A stretch of DNA of 64,000 nt, taken from Amaricoccus sp047275745 (lineage in GTDB: Bacteria; Pseudomonadota; Alphaproteobacteria; Rhodobacterales; Rhodobacteraceae). The stretch lies in the NCBI RefSeq assembly GCF_047275745.1, contig NZ_JBKQWU010000001.1, forward strand, positions 186,001 to 250,000, given 5' to 3'. Both the position numbers and the translations under genes were made by a program. Positions 7,614 to 17,133 of the stretch are shown in pieces. The notes below the pieces were generated by a model. That model made no database searches, was not told the origin of the DNA, and was given only the letters and a program-made list of their open reading frames with translations. Within the stretch, counting starts at the first letter, position 1. The number at the start of each line of letters is the position of its first letter.

Positions 7614-8495
7614 ATGCCCATATTGACTGCGCAGACGCAGCGCCGCCTGGTGATCATCTCCTTTCTGATCGCGCCGCTGACGCTTCTGACCGTCTTCTCG
7701 CTCTGGCCGGCGATCCAGCTGGTCTGGCTGTCGCTGACCGACTGGGACGGCCTGTCTCCCGACAAGAACTTCGTCGGCCTCGCCAACTACCGCCGCGTGC
7801 TCATCGAGGACCGCGAACTGCTAAGCCCGCTCGTCAATTCGCTCTACTATTTCGTGGGCGGCGTGATCCAACTGGCGCTGGCCACCTATTTCGCCGTGAT
7901 CCTCAGCCGCAGGATGCCGGGCTCCGACCTCTTCCGGATGATCCTGTTCTTGCCCTTCGTGCTGAACTCGGTCGCGACCTCGATCGTCTTCCGCGACTTC
8001 CTGCAGATCGACGGCGGCCTCGACGCGCTGATGGCGCTGGTCGGTCTCGGCGCCTTCACGCAGGAATGGGTACAGGACCCGGATGTCGTCAAATGGTCGC
8101 TCGTCTTCGCCTCGGTCTGGCGCTACCTCGGCTTCCAGCTGCTCATCACCTATGGCGCGCTGCAGGCGGTGCCACAGGACCAGTACGAGGCGGCCCATAT
8201 CGAAGGCGCCTCCGAATGGCAGCGGTTCCGGCACATCACGCTGCCGACCATCGCCCCGGTCCTCGGATTGCAACTGATCCTCGCGACGGTCGGGGCGCTC
8301 GAAGTCTTCGACGTGCCTTTCCTCATCACCGCCGGCGCCAATGACACCAAGACCTTCGTCATGGCCACGCTCGAGGAAGCCTTCGAATTCCGCCGTGTCG
8401 GCATGGCCGCGGCCATGGCCGTGATCCTGCTCTGCTTCGTCATGCTGGCCATCGTCGTCCAGCGCGCATTGTTCGAGAGAGGAGCCCGCGCATGA
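7614..8495 (+). CDS. Carbohydrate ABC transporter permease (MalF/UgpA type)
   Basis: A 293-residue inner-membrane permease with six predicted helices. Near residue 190 it carries the EAA loop that docks to the ATPase (YEAAHIEGASEWQRFRHITLP). The start at 7614 was chosen because GGAGGAG lies about 8 bases upstream; an in-frame ATG at 7584 lacks this. Its stop overlaps the next permease start (ATGA), consistent with a 1:1 heterodimer. Confidence 0.93.
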   Translation: MPILTAQTQRRLVIISFLIAPLTLLTVFSLWPAIQLVWLSLTDWDGLSPDKNFVGLANYRRVLIEDRELLSPLVNSLYYFVGGVIQLALATYFAVILSRRMPGSDLFRMILFLPFVLNSVATSIVFRDFLQIDGGLDALMALVGLGAFTQEWVQDPDVVKWSLVFASVWRYLGFQLLITYGALQAVPQDQYEAAHIEGASEWQRFRHITLPTIAPVLGLQLILATVGALEVFDVPFLITAGANDTKTFVMATLEEAFEFRRVGMAAAMAVILLCFVMLAIVVQRALFERGARA

Positions 8496-9385
8496 CCGCC
8501 GTCGTCGACATTCCCGCCGCGAAACCCGCCCGCCGGCGCCGCCGGCACCTGACCCCGGCCAAGGTCTTCTGGACCTCGTTCCACTACGGAGCCCTGATCT
8601 TCGCCTCGATCCTGGTGATCGCGCCCCTGCTCATCGTCTTCATGAGCTCGTTCAAGACGCCGCTCGAAATGCTGCGCGGCGCCAAGACCGACCTGCCGGC
8701 GGACTGGACCAATCTCGCCAACTACGCCGACTTCATCGCGCGCCAGCCGATCGGCCTCGCCTTCTGGAACACGATCTTCGTCATGGTCGTGTCGCTCGCG
8801 ATCATCATTCTCGTCGGCACGATGGCCGCCTATGTGATCGACCGGTTCCGCTTCCCGGGCCGCCGGCTGATCCTCTTGACCTATGTGATCGTCATGGCGG
8901 TGCCCGCGATCACGACGCAGGTCTCGCTCTATCAGGTGATGCTGGGCCTCGGCCTCGTGAACTCGAAATGGGCGCTGATCGTACTCTATTCCGGCGCCGA
9001 CATCGTGTCGCTCTACATCTTCATCACCTTCCTCGGCTCGATCAGCCGCGAGGTCGATGAGAGCGCGCGGATCGAGGGGGCGAGCTATTTCCAGATCTAC
9101 TGGAAGATCATCCTGCCGCTGATGACGCCCGCGATCGCGACGGTCGTGATCCTGCGCACGATCGCGATCTACAACGACTTCATCATGCCCTATCTCTACA
9201 CGCCCCGGGTCGAGCAATCGACGGTGTCGATGCTGCTCTACAAGGCCTCCGACATGATGTCCTCGGCGACCGAGGCGATCCTGATGGCCGGTATCGTCAT
9301 CGTCATCGCGCCGACCCTGGTGATCTTCATGGTCCTGCAGCGCCAGATCGTCTCCGGCATGATGCGCGGCGCGGTGAAGGGGTGA
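8492..9385 (+). CDS. Carbohydrate ABC transporter permease (MalG/UgpE type)
   Basis: The 297-residue second permease partner. It has an N-terminal basic cytoplasmic tail (RRRRRH), six predicted helices, the characteristic MSSFKTPLEM segment after helix 1, and the EAA loop VDESARIEGASYFQIYWKIILP near residue 190. It overlaps the upstream permease by four bases and is followed directly by the YesL-like gene. Confidence 0.93.
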   Translation: MTAVVDIPAAKPARRRRRHLTPAKVFWTSFHYGALIFASILVIAPLLIVFMSSFKTPLEMLRGAKTDLPADWTNLANYADFIARQPIGLAFWNTIFVMVVSLAIIILVGTMAAYVIDRFRFPGRRLILLTYVIVMAVPAITTQVSLYQVMLGLGLVNSKWALIVLYSGADIVSLYIFITFLGSISREVDESARIEGASYFQIYWKIILPLMTPAIATVVILRTIAIYNDFIMPYLYTPRVEQSTVSMLLYKASDMMSSATEAILMAGIVIVIAPTLVIFMVLQRQIVSGMMRGAVKG

Positions 9386-9390
9386 CGGCG

Positions 9391-9981
9391 ATGAACGGAT
9401 TTGTCGTCACCCTCACCACCCGCCTCTGGCAGCTGGCCGCGATCAACCTCGCCGCGCTCGGCCTGACGGTGCTCGGGCTCGGCCTCCTCGGACTCGCCCC
9501 CGCGCTGGTCGCGGCGCTCTGGGCCACCGCGCGTCTCGATCGCCTCACCGCCGGAGAGCTCGTGCGCGGCATGTGGCAGCAGTACCGGAGCGAATTCGCC
9601 ACGGCGAACCTCTCGGCGCTCCCGGTCCTGGCGGTGGTCGCCGGGACGCTGGCGCTGGCGCTGGTCCTGCCGGTCATCGCCTCGGCCTTCCTCCTGCCCG
9701 CCGCGCTCCTGATGTCGGGCTTCGCGCTCGCCACGCTCGTCGTCGTCGCGAAGCTGCGCGGCGGCGCGGGGGACGCGCTCGCCAATGCCCGCGCCGGGTT
9801 CGGACTGGCGCCGCTCCGCCATGTCGCGCTCGCACCGCTCTTGCCGCTCGCCCTCTGGGCCGGCTCCCAGCAGCCGCTGATCCTCGTCTATTTCGGTCTC
9901 TCCATCCCCTGCCTTCTCATCAACCAGACGCTCGCGCCGGCGCTCGCCGCCGCCATGCCCGCCCAGAGGGAGTTCGCCTGA
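9391..9981 (+). CDS. YesL/DUF624-like membrane protein in the sugar ABC operon
   Basis: A 196-residue protein with about five hydrophobic segments. The GLAPALVAALWATARL motif, the amphipathic MWQQYRSEFATANL segment and a second helix pair match YesL/DUF624 proteins, which often sit beside carbohydrate ABC transporters but have no established role. The ATG at 9391 has AAGGGG about 8 bases upstream. An alternative GTG at 9382 would overlap the previous stop (GTGA) and add three residues. Its stop overlaps the ATPase gene (TGATG), so it is part of the same translational chain. It may be an accessory for transporter assembly or regulation; this is inference. Confidence 0.75.
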   Translation: MNGFVVTLTTRLWQLAAINLAALGLTVLGLGLLGLAPALVAALWATARLDRLTAGELVRGMWQQYRSEFATANLSALPVLAVVAGTLALALVLPVIASAFLLPAALLMSGFALATLVVVAKLRGGAGDALANARAGFGLAPLRHVALAPLLPLALWAGSQQPLILVYFGLSIPCLLINQTLAPALAAAMPAQREFA

Positions 9982-11066
9982 TGCCCGGTCTTCACATCAA
10001 CAATGTCAGCAAGTCCTTCGGCGCCGTCCAGGTGCTCCGCGACATCGAACTGTCGATCGGCAAGGGCGAGTTCCTCGTGCTGCTCGGCGAATCCGGCTGC
10101 GGGAAATCGACCCTGCTCCGGCTGATCTCGGGGCTGGAGCTGGAGCATGAAGGCGCGATCCGCATCGCCGGCCGCGACGTCACCCATCTCGACCCGAAGG
10201 ACCGCGACATCGCGATGGTGTTCCAGTCCTACGCGCTCTATCCGCACATGTCGGTCTTCGACAACATCGCCTTCGGCATGCGTATCCGCAAGACGGGCCG
10301 CGATGCCATCAAGGCCGAGGTCGATCGTGTCGCCGCGATCCTGAAGCTCGACCAGCACCTCGACCGCAAGCCCGGCCAGCTCTCCGGTGGCCAGCGCCAG
10401 CGCGTCGCCATCGGCCGCGCCATGGTCCGCCACCCCGCGCTCTTCCTCTTCGACGAACCGCTCTCCAATCTCGATGCGAAGCTCCGCGCCGAGATGCGCA
10501 CCGAGTTCAAGCGCATCCACAAGGTGCTGGGTGCCACCATCGCCTATGTGACCCACGACCAGATCGAGGCGATGACGCTCGCCGACAAGATCGTGCTCCT
10601 GAACGGCGGCCGGATCGAGCAGCTGGGTACGCCCGACCAGCTCTATTCGCAGCCCGACACGCTCTTCGCCGCCCGCTTCATCGGCACGCCCGAGATCAAC
10701 GCGCTCCGGGTGAGAGTCGAGCCCGCCGCGGGCGGTTACGCCGCGCGCGCCAGCGGCCGGGTTCTCCCCCTGCCCGCCAGCGTGGCGCGCAGGCCGATCA
10801 CCGCGCCGCGCGAGGCGATCCTCGGCGTCAGGCCCGAGTTCCTGACCATCGGGGCGACCGAGGCGGGCATCGTCACCAGCGGCCATGTGGTCGAGCTCTG
10901 CGAGCCGATGGGATCGGAGACCTCGGTCGAACTTTCCTTCAGCGACCAGAGCTTGCGCCTGCGCGTGCCCGGCCTGCATCATCTCGAAACCGGCGGCGAA
11001 CAGTCCATCACCTGGGACTTCTCGAACGCCCATCTCTTCGACACCGACACCGGCGCCCACCTCTGA
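9981..11066 (+). CDS. Carbohydrate ABC transporter ATP-binding protein (UgpC/MsmK type)
   Basis: The 361-residue ATPase that powers the sugar importer. It shows the Walker A GESGCGKST (36-44), Q-loop FQSYALYPHM, signature LSGGQ (134-138), Walker B LFLFDEP (Asp158, Glu159), and the switch THDQIEA. A C-terminal regulatory OB/TOBE domain of about 120 residues includes GVRPE. It starts at the overlap with the YesL-like gene. The two MalF/MalG-type permeases and binding protein upstream complete the transporter. Confidence 0.95.
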   Translation: MPGLHINNVSKSFGAVQVLRDIELSIGKGEFLVLLGESGCGKSTLLRLISGLELEHEGAIRIAGRDVTHLDPKDRDIAMVFQSYALYPHMSVFDNIAFGMRIRKTGRDAIKAEVDRVAAILKLDQHLDRKPGQLSGGQRQRVAIGRAMVRHPALFLFDEPLSNLDAKLRAEMRTEFKRIHKVLGATIAYVTHDQIEAMTLADKIVLLNGGRIEQLGTPDQLYSQPDTLFAARFIGTPEINALRVRVEPAAGGYAARASGRVLPLPASVARRPITAPREAILGVRPEFLTIGATEAGIVTSGHVVELCEPMGSETSVELSFSDQSLRLRVPGLHHLETGGEQSITWDFSNAHLFDTDTGAHL

Positions 11067-11085
11067 CGCCCGCGGGGATCCTGCC

Positions 11086-13554
11086 ATGAACATTCAGAAC
11101 AGCCTGACCGACATCTGCCTCGACACTGGCTGGAGCCTCGCACGCATCGGCGGCGAGGAGCGGCTCGCCATCGACTTTCCCGGCGACGTGCATTCGGCGC
11201 TCCTGGCGGCGGGGCTGATCGAGGACCCCTACATGCGCGACCGCGAGCCGGATCTGGACTGGGTCCATGAGAGCGAATGGCTCGTCGAGCGGAGCTTCGA
11301 TCTGCCGGGGCCGGTCACGGGCCGCCACACGCTGACGCTCGACCGCGTCGATTGCCACGCGGTCGTCAGCCTGAACGGACAGGAGATCGGCCGGCTCGGC
11401 AGCGCCTTCCTGCGCCACGACCTCGACGTGACCGACGCGCTTCTGGCCGGGCCCAACCGCCTCTCGATCCGCTTCCTGTCGAATTCCGCCGTGGCGGCGG
11501 AGAAGGCGGAGGCCTTCCCCTTCCCGGTCCCGTATCTGACCTGGAACAACCGGCTGCCGCATTACAATTTCCTCCGCAAGCCGCAGTGCGACGCCGGCTG
11601 GGACTGGAACATCGCGCTGAGCCCGATCGGCGTCCACGGCGGCATCCGCCTGCGGCGCACCGATCCGATCCGGCTCGACGATGTGATGATCCGCCAGCAC
11701 CACGAGGGCGGCGCGGTCCGGGTCGAGGCGATCCTGACCGCCGATGCCGCCCGCCCGGCGACGGTGCGCGCGCTGCTGCGCATCGACGGACAGGAGATCC
11801 TGCGCGAGGTCCAGCTCTGGCCCGGCGAGAACCGCGTGACCCTCGGCGCGACGATCGAGACCCCGCGTCTCTGGTGGCCCGCCGGCCATGGCGCGCAGGA
11901 GATGTACGATGTCGAGGTTCGCCTCGGCGATCAGGCGCGCCAGTTCCCGATCGGGCTGCGCTCCGTCGAACTCGTGACCGACGCCGACGAGATCGGCCAC
12001 CGCTTCGCCTTCCGCGTCAACGGCCGCGAGATCTTCATGCGCGGCGCGAACTGGATCCCCGCCGACGCCCTGCCGGCGCGCGCGACACCGGAAGCCGTCG
12101 CCGATCTGCTCGCGAGCGCGGTCGAGGCCGGGATGAACATGCTCCGCGTCTGGGGCGGCGGCTCCTACGAGCCGGACTGGTTCTACCGGCAATGCTCCGA
12201 GCGCGGACTGCTGGTCTGGCAGGACTTCATGTTCGCCTGCAACCTCTACCCCGCCGCCGACCGCGACTGGCTCGACAGCGTGCGGCGCGAGGCACGCCAG
12301 CAGATCCGCCGCCTCTCAGCCCATCCCTGCGTGGCGCTCTGGTGCGGTGACAACGAGCTCATCGGCGCGCTCAACTGGTACAAGGAGAGCAAGGCCGACC
12401 GGGATCGCTACCTCGCGATGTACGACCGGCTGAACCATGCGCTCGAGGAGGCGATGCGGGACGAAGCTCCCGACGCGCCCTGGTGGCCCTCCTCGCCCTC
12501 GGTCGGGCCGCTCAACTTCGGCGACGGCTGGCATGACGACACCTCCGGCGACATGCATTTCTGGGACGTCTGGCATTCGGCCAAGGACTTCGAGCATTAC
12601 CGGACGGTGCGCCCGCGCTTCTGCTCCGAATTCGGCTTCCAGTCCTTCCCCTCGATGCGCGTGATCGAGAGTTTCACCGATCCGGCCGACCGCAACGTGT
12701 CGTCGCGGGTCATGGATGTCCACCAGCGCAACCCCGGCGGCAACAGCCGGATCGTCGAGACGCTGGCCCGCTATTTCCGCTTCCCCGAGGGGTTCGCGGA
12801 CATGGCCTGGCTCAGCCAGATCGGCCAGGCGCTCGCGATGAAGACCGCGATCGAGTTCTGGCGCGCGAACAAGCCGCGCTGCATGGGCACGCTCTACTGG
12901 CAGCTCAACGACACCTGGCCGGTGGCGAGCTGGTCGGGTCTCGAATATGGCGGCGGCTGGAAGTCGCTGCACTACGTGGCCAAGCGCTTCTACGCGCCGG
13001 TTCTGGTCACGGCCCAGCCCGACGCGGAGAGCGGCGCGATCGTACTCTGGGCGGTGAACGACACGCCCGCGCCGGTGACGCTCCGCGTCTCGGCGCGCGC
13101 GGTCCGGGTAAGCGGCGAGAGGACCGATATCGGCGCCTGGACGGCGGAATGCCCCACCGACCGCGCCGTCGAACTGGCGCGGCTGGAGCCGGGCACGCTG
13201 GCGCGAGACGCGTTTCTGCACTTCGACTGGAGCGCCGAGGGCGATCCGTCCGGTCAGAATTCGGGTGAGCACTCGGGCGAGAACGAATACCTGCCCCTGC
13301 GGCCGAAGGACTATGATTTCGGCACGCCCCGGATCACGGCGACACGGTCCCGGGGGGCCGATGGCCGGGAACAGGTGACGCTCTCGACCGACCGCCCCGC
13401 GCCCTGGGTGACGTGGGATCACGGCGGCGATACAGTCTGGTCCGACAACTGTATCACGCTGCTTCCGGGCCGGCCGCGCACGCTGACCGCGCTTCGGACC
13501 CGAAGCTCGCACCTGCCGCCGCGCGAACCCGGGGTCGGGGTGCTGAAAGGATGA
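11086..13554 (+). CDS. Glycoside hydrolase family 2 beta-mannosidase, cytoplasmic
   Basis: This enzyme removes terminal beta-linked mannose from short oligosaccharides. The 822 residues follow the GH2 plan: an N-terminal jelly roll with RKPQCDAGWDWNIALSPIGVHGGI (the beta-mannosidase fingerprint), an immunoglobulin-like domain and a (beta/alpha)8 barrel. The acid/base Glu424 is in WCGDNE and the nucleophile Glu515 in FCSEFGFQ. There is no signal peptide, so hydrolysis occurs after import. The ATG at 11086 begins 19 bases after the ATPase gene. Its stop overlaps the LacI gene start (ATGA). Confidence 0.93.
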   Translation: MNIQNSLTDICLDTGWSLARIGGEERLAIDFPGDVHSALLAAGLIEDPYMRDREPDLDWVHESEWLVERSFDLPGPVTGRHTLTLDRVDCHAVVSLNGQEIGRLGSAFLRHDLDVTDALLAGPNRLSIRFLSNSAVAAEKAEAFPFPVPYLTWNNRLPHYNFLRKPQCDAGWDWNIALSPIGVHGGIRLRRTDPIRLDDVMIRQHHEGGAVRVEAILTADAARPATVRALLRIDGQEILREVQLWPGENRVTLGATIETPRLWWPAGHGAQEMYDVEVRLGDQARQFPIGLRSVELVTDADEIGHRFAFRVNGREIFMRGANWIPADALPARATPEAVADLLASAVEAGMNMLRVWGGGSYEPDWFYRQCSERGLLVWQDFMFACNLYPAADRDWLDSVRREARQQIRRLSAHPCVALWCGDNELIGALNWYKESKADRDRYLAMYDRLNHALEEAMRDEAPDAPWWPSSPSVGPLNFGDGWHDDTSGDMHFWDVWHSAKDFEHYRTVRPRFCSEFGFQSFPSMRVIESFTDPADRNVSSRVMDVHQRNPGGNSRIVETLARYFRFPEGFADMAWLSQIGQALAMKTAIEFWRANKPRCMGTLYWQLNDTWPVASWSGLEYGGGWKSLHYVAKRFYAPVLVTAQPDAESGAIVLWAVNDTPAPVTLRVSARAVRVSGERTDIGAWTAECPTDRAVELARLEPGTLARDAFLHFDWSAEGDPSGQNSGEHSGENEYLPLRPKDYDFGTPRITATRSRGADGREQVTLSTDRPAPWVTWDHGGDTVWSDNCITLLPGRPRTLTALRTRSSHLPPREPGVGVLKG

Positions 13555-14573
13555 ACATGGCGCGAAAGCCCGGCCCGCCCGCGACGCTGAAATCGATCGC
13601 GGCCGAGATGGGCGTTTCGGTCACCACGGTCGCGCGGGCCCTGAAGGACGGCCACCGGATCAGTCCGGAGATGGTCCGCAAGGTCCGCGAGACCGCGGAG
13701 CGCATGGGCTATGTCCGCAATCTCGAAGGTGCCAAGCTCAGGACGGGCAAGACCTTCGTGGCCATGGCCTTCCTCGGCTTCTCCGAGGAGGTGGGCGATT
13801 CCGGCTCCGTCGGTCTTCTGAACGGCATCCATCACCGTTTCGCGGGGACCGACTACGCCGTGCGCGCGGTCCCCGTCGATCCGGGCGGGCAGGCGCTCGA
13901 CCGGGTGCGCGAGGTCGTTCGCGGCAGGCTGGCCGACGGCATCATCCTCGATCACACCGAACTTCAGGATGATCGCGTCAAATACCTGCTGGAAGAGGGT
14001 TTCCCCTTCGTGACCTTCGGCCGGACCGAACTTCTGTCGGACCATCCGTGGTTCGACATCGACAACGAATTCGCCGCCTGGCAGGGCACCGACGCGCTGC
14101 TGCGCGACGGTCACCGCCGGATCGCGCTGATCGACGGCGACCCGCGTCACACCTTCGTGCGTCAGCGCGTGCGCGGCTATGAACGCGCGCTCCGCGACCA
14201 CGGACTCGAGCCCGATCCCGGGCTGCGCCACCATTCCGAACCGGCCGCCGACATTGCCCGGCAGGCCAGCGCCGAGCTGCTGGATCGGGGCGCCGACGCC
14301 TTCGTCTGCGTGAACGAACTCGCCTTCCTCGGCGCCCGCGCCGGCGTCCGCGACCATGCCCGCGCCGATCTCGACCGGATCGGCTTCTCGCTCCGGTCCG
14401 GGACCAATCTGGCCAGCTATGTCGCGAGCCGCGTCCACGCCTCGCATTTCTCGCGCACACGGGCGGGGTGGGCGCTCGCCGACCTGCTGCTGCGCGTGAT
14501 CGACGGCGCCGACGCCACCTCATGCCAGCAGCTGGCGAAAACCGAACTCATCACCACGGGTGACCTCACATGA
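13551..14573 (+). CDS. LacI-family transcriptional regulator of the mannoside operon
   Basis: A 340-residue LacI/GalR regulator. The N-terminal helix-turn-helix (about residues 12-35, TLKSIAAEMGVSVTTVARALK) is followed by the hinge and by a periplasmic-binding-protein-like ligand domain with the family's PFVTFGR and IDNEFAA segments. It is embedded in the operon, overlapping the beta-mannosidase stop and the isomerase start, so it is presumably autoregulated. Two matching palindromes flank the operon promoter at 6126-6197. A second in-frame ATG at 13557 is possible. The inducer is probably a mannoside or mannose, by context only. Confidence 0.92.
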   Translation: MNMARKPGPPATLKSIAAEMGVSVTTVARALKDGHRISPEMVRKVRETAERMGYVRNLEGAKLRTGKTFVAMAFLGFSEEVGDSGSVGLLNGIHHRFAGTDYAVRAVPVDPGGQALDRVREVVRGRLADGIILDHTELQDDRVKYLLEEGFPFVTFGRTELLSDHPWFDIDNEFAAWQGTDALLRDGHRRIALIDGDPRHTFVRQRVRGYERALRDHGLEPDPGLRHHSEPAADIARQASAELLDRGADAFVCVNELAFLGARAGVRDHARADLDRIGFSLRSGTNLASYVASRVHASHFSRTRAGWALADLLLRVIDGADATSCQQLAKTELITTGDLT

Positions 14574-15244
14574 AACGCTCCGAGATCAACGACATCATCG
14601 CCGAGGGCGATGCCTTCATCCGCTCCCACGGCATGATCCTGCCGCCCTTCGCCTACTGGACGCCCGAGCGCATCCGCGGGCGGGAAGCCAGCCTGATCCG
14701 GGCGCGCGGCCTCGGCTGGGACATCACCGATTACGGCGACGGCCGGTTCGAGGAGATGGGGCTCTTCCTCTTCACCACCCGCAATGGCGCGCTCGCGGAT
14801 CTGCGGCAGGGGCGCGGCATGCTCTACGCGGAGAAGGTGATGATCTCGCGCGAGAACCAGCTGTCGCCGATGCATCGCCACGACCTGAAGGCCGAGGACA
14901 TCATCAACCGGGGCGGCGGCGACCTCGTGATCGAACTCTTCGCGCCGACCGCCGATGGCGGCATCGACGAGACCGCCCGCGTGGCCGTGCCCTGCGACGG
15001 CGTCATGCGCGAGGTCGACGCCGGCGGGCGCATCCGCCTGACGCCGGGAGAGAGCGTGACTCTGATGCCCGGGATCTGGCACGCCTTCTGGGCCGAGGGG
15101 AAGGACTGCCTGGTCTGCGAGGTCTCGACGGTCAACGACGACCGGACCGACAACGTGTTCCGCGAGCCCATCGGCCGTTTCGCCGAGGTCGAGGAAGACA
15201 GCGCCCCGACCCGCCTGCTGGTCTCGGACTACCTCGACGGCTGA
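14570..15244 (+). CDS. D-lyxose/D-mannose ketol-isomerase family, cupin fold
   Basis: A 224-residue cupin enzyme of the D-lyxose isomerase family, which interconverts D-lyxose/D-xylulose and D-mannose/D-fructose with a divalent metal. The metal-binding motif His102-x-His104 and Glu109 are in SPMHRHDLKAED, and His171 is in MPGIWHAFW near the second cupin motif. In this operon the likely reaction is mannose to fructose, feeding mannose released by the beta-mannosidase into central metabolism. No fructokinase is present nearby. The start overlaps the regulator's stop (ATGA). It is the last gene of the operon. Confidence 0.88.
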   Translation: MKRSEINDIIAEGDAFIRSHGMILPPFAYWTPERIRGREASLIRARGLGWDITDYGDGRFEEMGLFLFTTRNGALADLRQGRGMLYAEKVMISRENQLSPMHRHDLKAEDIINRGGGDLVIELFAPTADGGIDETARVAVPCDGVMREVDAGGRIRLTPGESVTLMPGIWHAFWAEGKDCLVCEVSTVNDDRTDNVFREPIGRFAEVEEDSAPTRLLVSDYLDG

Positions 15245-15459
15245 TCCACCAGCCGGGCCCGAGGTCTTCCTCGGCATGGCGCGGCATCGTCTCGGACCGG
15301 TCGAGCACACCGATGAGGACCGGCACCGAGGCCGTGTCGAAGGGCGGATGTTTCTGGTCCATTCCGGCGTCCCTCGCGCTTCGCTTGTCTCGGGACGGGG
15401 CCCGGCCTAAGCTGAGACGGCCCACGTTTTCAATGCGCTTTTGCCGACCCGGATTTGCC

Positions 15460-17133
15460 ATGGCCGCCAGCGGATCGCCCCCGATTGAGCCCGAGACGAA
15501 GAAGGCCCGGATCGAACGGATCAACGAACTCTCGCAACTTGCCCGGACGGCGTGGTTCACCCTCATGGGCTATCTCGTCTTCGTCGGCATCACGCTTCTC
15601 GGCGTCAGGGACGCGGATTTCTTCGTCCCCTCGCGCCAGACCGACCTGCCGCTCGTCAACGTCGCGATCCCGACCGCGAGCTTCTTCTGGACCGCCCCGG
15701 TCCTCGGCGCGGCGCTCTACATCTACCTGCACCTGTTCCTGATCAAGCTCTGGGACGCCCATGGCGAGGCCCGGACCGAGGACGCGGATGCGACGCACCA
15801 CTGGCTCGTCAACGACTTCGCCCTGATCCGACGCGGTGACCCGATCACCCGCGCGCGACCTTTGTGGTGGCTCAACGACTGGGTGACGCGCCTGCTTGTC
15901 TGGGCGGCGGGGCCATTCGTGCTCGCCTTCGCGTGGTGGCGCTCGATGCCGGCGCATGAGGAATGGCTGACGCTGGTAATCGGAGCGTGCCTCTGGCTCA
16001 GCCTCGTTGTGGGGTTCACCAGTTGGTGGCACGCCGAAAACACGCTCGGCGCGACATCGCCGCTTGGCTGGTCGCGATTCCTTCGTGGAGAAACCGCGGT
16101 TCTGGCAGGAGCTTTGCTGGCACTCATGAGTTGGGCTCGTACCGAGGAGGGGATCTTTCTTGCCCGCACCAATCTCAATGGCGTGACGCTCCCTCCGCGA
16201 TTCGATCTCGCTGGCCGTGACCTGCGTCGTGCTTCGGCGGCCGGCGTCTCACTCGTCGGGGCGGACCTTCATGGAGCTAGGCTGCAAGGGACAGATCTTA
16301 GCGGTGCTCATATGGAGGACGTAAATCTCCAGCAGGCCAAGATGGATTGGGCAAACCTGGGCGGGACTCAGATGGACGGGGCGAGCCTTTGGAGAGCACA
16401 GATGACGGGTGCGAACCTCTCGGCGTCACGAATGAAGAACGCGGACCTCCGAGATGCGCGATTGGACGATGCGAACCTCAACGGTGCGCAATTGGAATCG
16501 GCCGACCTTACCGGGGCGCACATCGAGCAGGCAAACCTCCGAGGGGCGCGGATGGCTGGCGCGCGGCTTTGGCGCACCAGTCTGCAAGATGCGGATCTTA
16601 GGGAGGTAGATTTCGAACGCGCGGACCTTTGGAACTCCCAAATGCAGGGAGCAGTCCTTTGGTGGGCACGGTTTCGGGACGCGCACCTACGCGATGTGCG
16701 TCTAGAAGGCTCTGACCTCAGCGCGGTTGATTTTCGAGGAACGAGGTTCTCCGATAAACTGATGGGTGCTTCCCTTGCTTACTCCGCCGATCTTCGCGGA
16801 GCACTGGGTCTGACCCAAGCCCACCTCGACCAGTGGATCGGCGACGTGCATACCCTGCTTCCGGAAGGCATCGCCCCCGACACGGGCGAGCCTTACCACA
16901 TTTGGAATTGCTGGAAGGCACCGCCAATCGCATTTGAAGCGCTCATTGATAGTTTGGGAAAGCACTATGGCGGGCCTGCCCGCCTCCGCGACAGGGTTTT
17001 GTGTGGAAGTAACGCCCGTCAGAAGCTGAGAAATGGTCGCTCTCTCGATGCGCCGTACCCGAACGACCATCCTATTGCGAAGCGCCAGCCTCGCCTCACC
17101 CCTTCGGCGCCACCCGCAGCCCCAGATCCCTGA
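15460..17133 (+). CDS. Membrane-anchored pentapeptide-repeat protein
   Basis: A 557-residue protein with an N-terminal half of four or more hydrophobic helices (roughly residues 25-235). About 180 residues of pentapeptide repeats follow (A(D/N)LxxA pattern, from about 250 to 430), which fold as a right-handed quadrilateral beta-helix. The C-terminal tail continues past the repeats and overlaps the 3' end of aspS on the other strand by 38 bases. The repeat-coding stretch is visibly less GC-rich than the N-terminal part. Function is unknown; similar proteins are often effectors or scaffolds. Start choice is uncertain (15433 or 15460), with no clear Shine-Dalgarno. Confidence 0.75.
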   Translation: MAASGSPPIEPETKKARIERINELSQLARTAWFTLMGYLVFVGITLLGVRDADFFVPSRQTDLPLVNVAIPTASFFWTAPVLGAALYIYLHLFLIKLWDAHGEARTEDADATHHWLVNDFALIRRGDPITRARPLWWLNDWVTRLLVWAAGPFVLAFAWWRSMPAHEEWLTLVIGACLWLSLVVGFTSWWHAENTLGATSPLGWSRFLRGETAVLAGALLALMSWARTEEGIFLARTNLNGVTLPPRFDLAGRDLRRASAAGVSLVGADLHGARLQGTDLSGAHMEDVNLQQAKMDWANLGGTQMDGASLWRAQMTGANLSASRMKNADLRDARLDDANLNGAQLESADLTGAHIEQANLRGARMAGARLWRTSLQDADLREVDFERADLWNSQMQGAVLWWARFRDAHLRDVRLEGSDLSAVDFRGTRFSDKLMGASLAYSADLRGALGLTQAHLDQWIGDVHTLLPEGIAPDTGEPYHIWNCWKAPPIAFEALIDSLGKHYGGPARLRDRVLCGSNARQKLRNGRSLDAPYPNDHPIAKRQPRLTPSAPPAAPDP

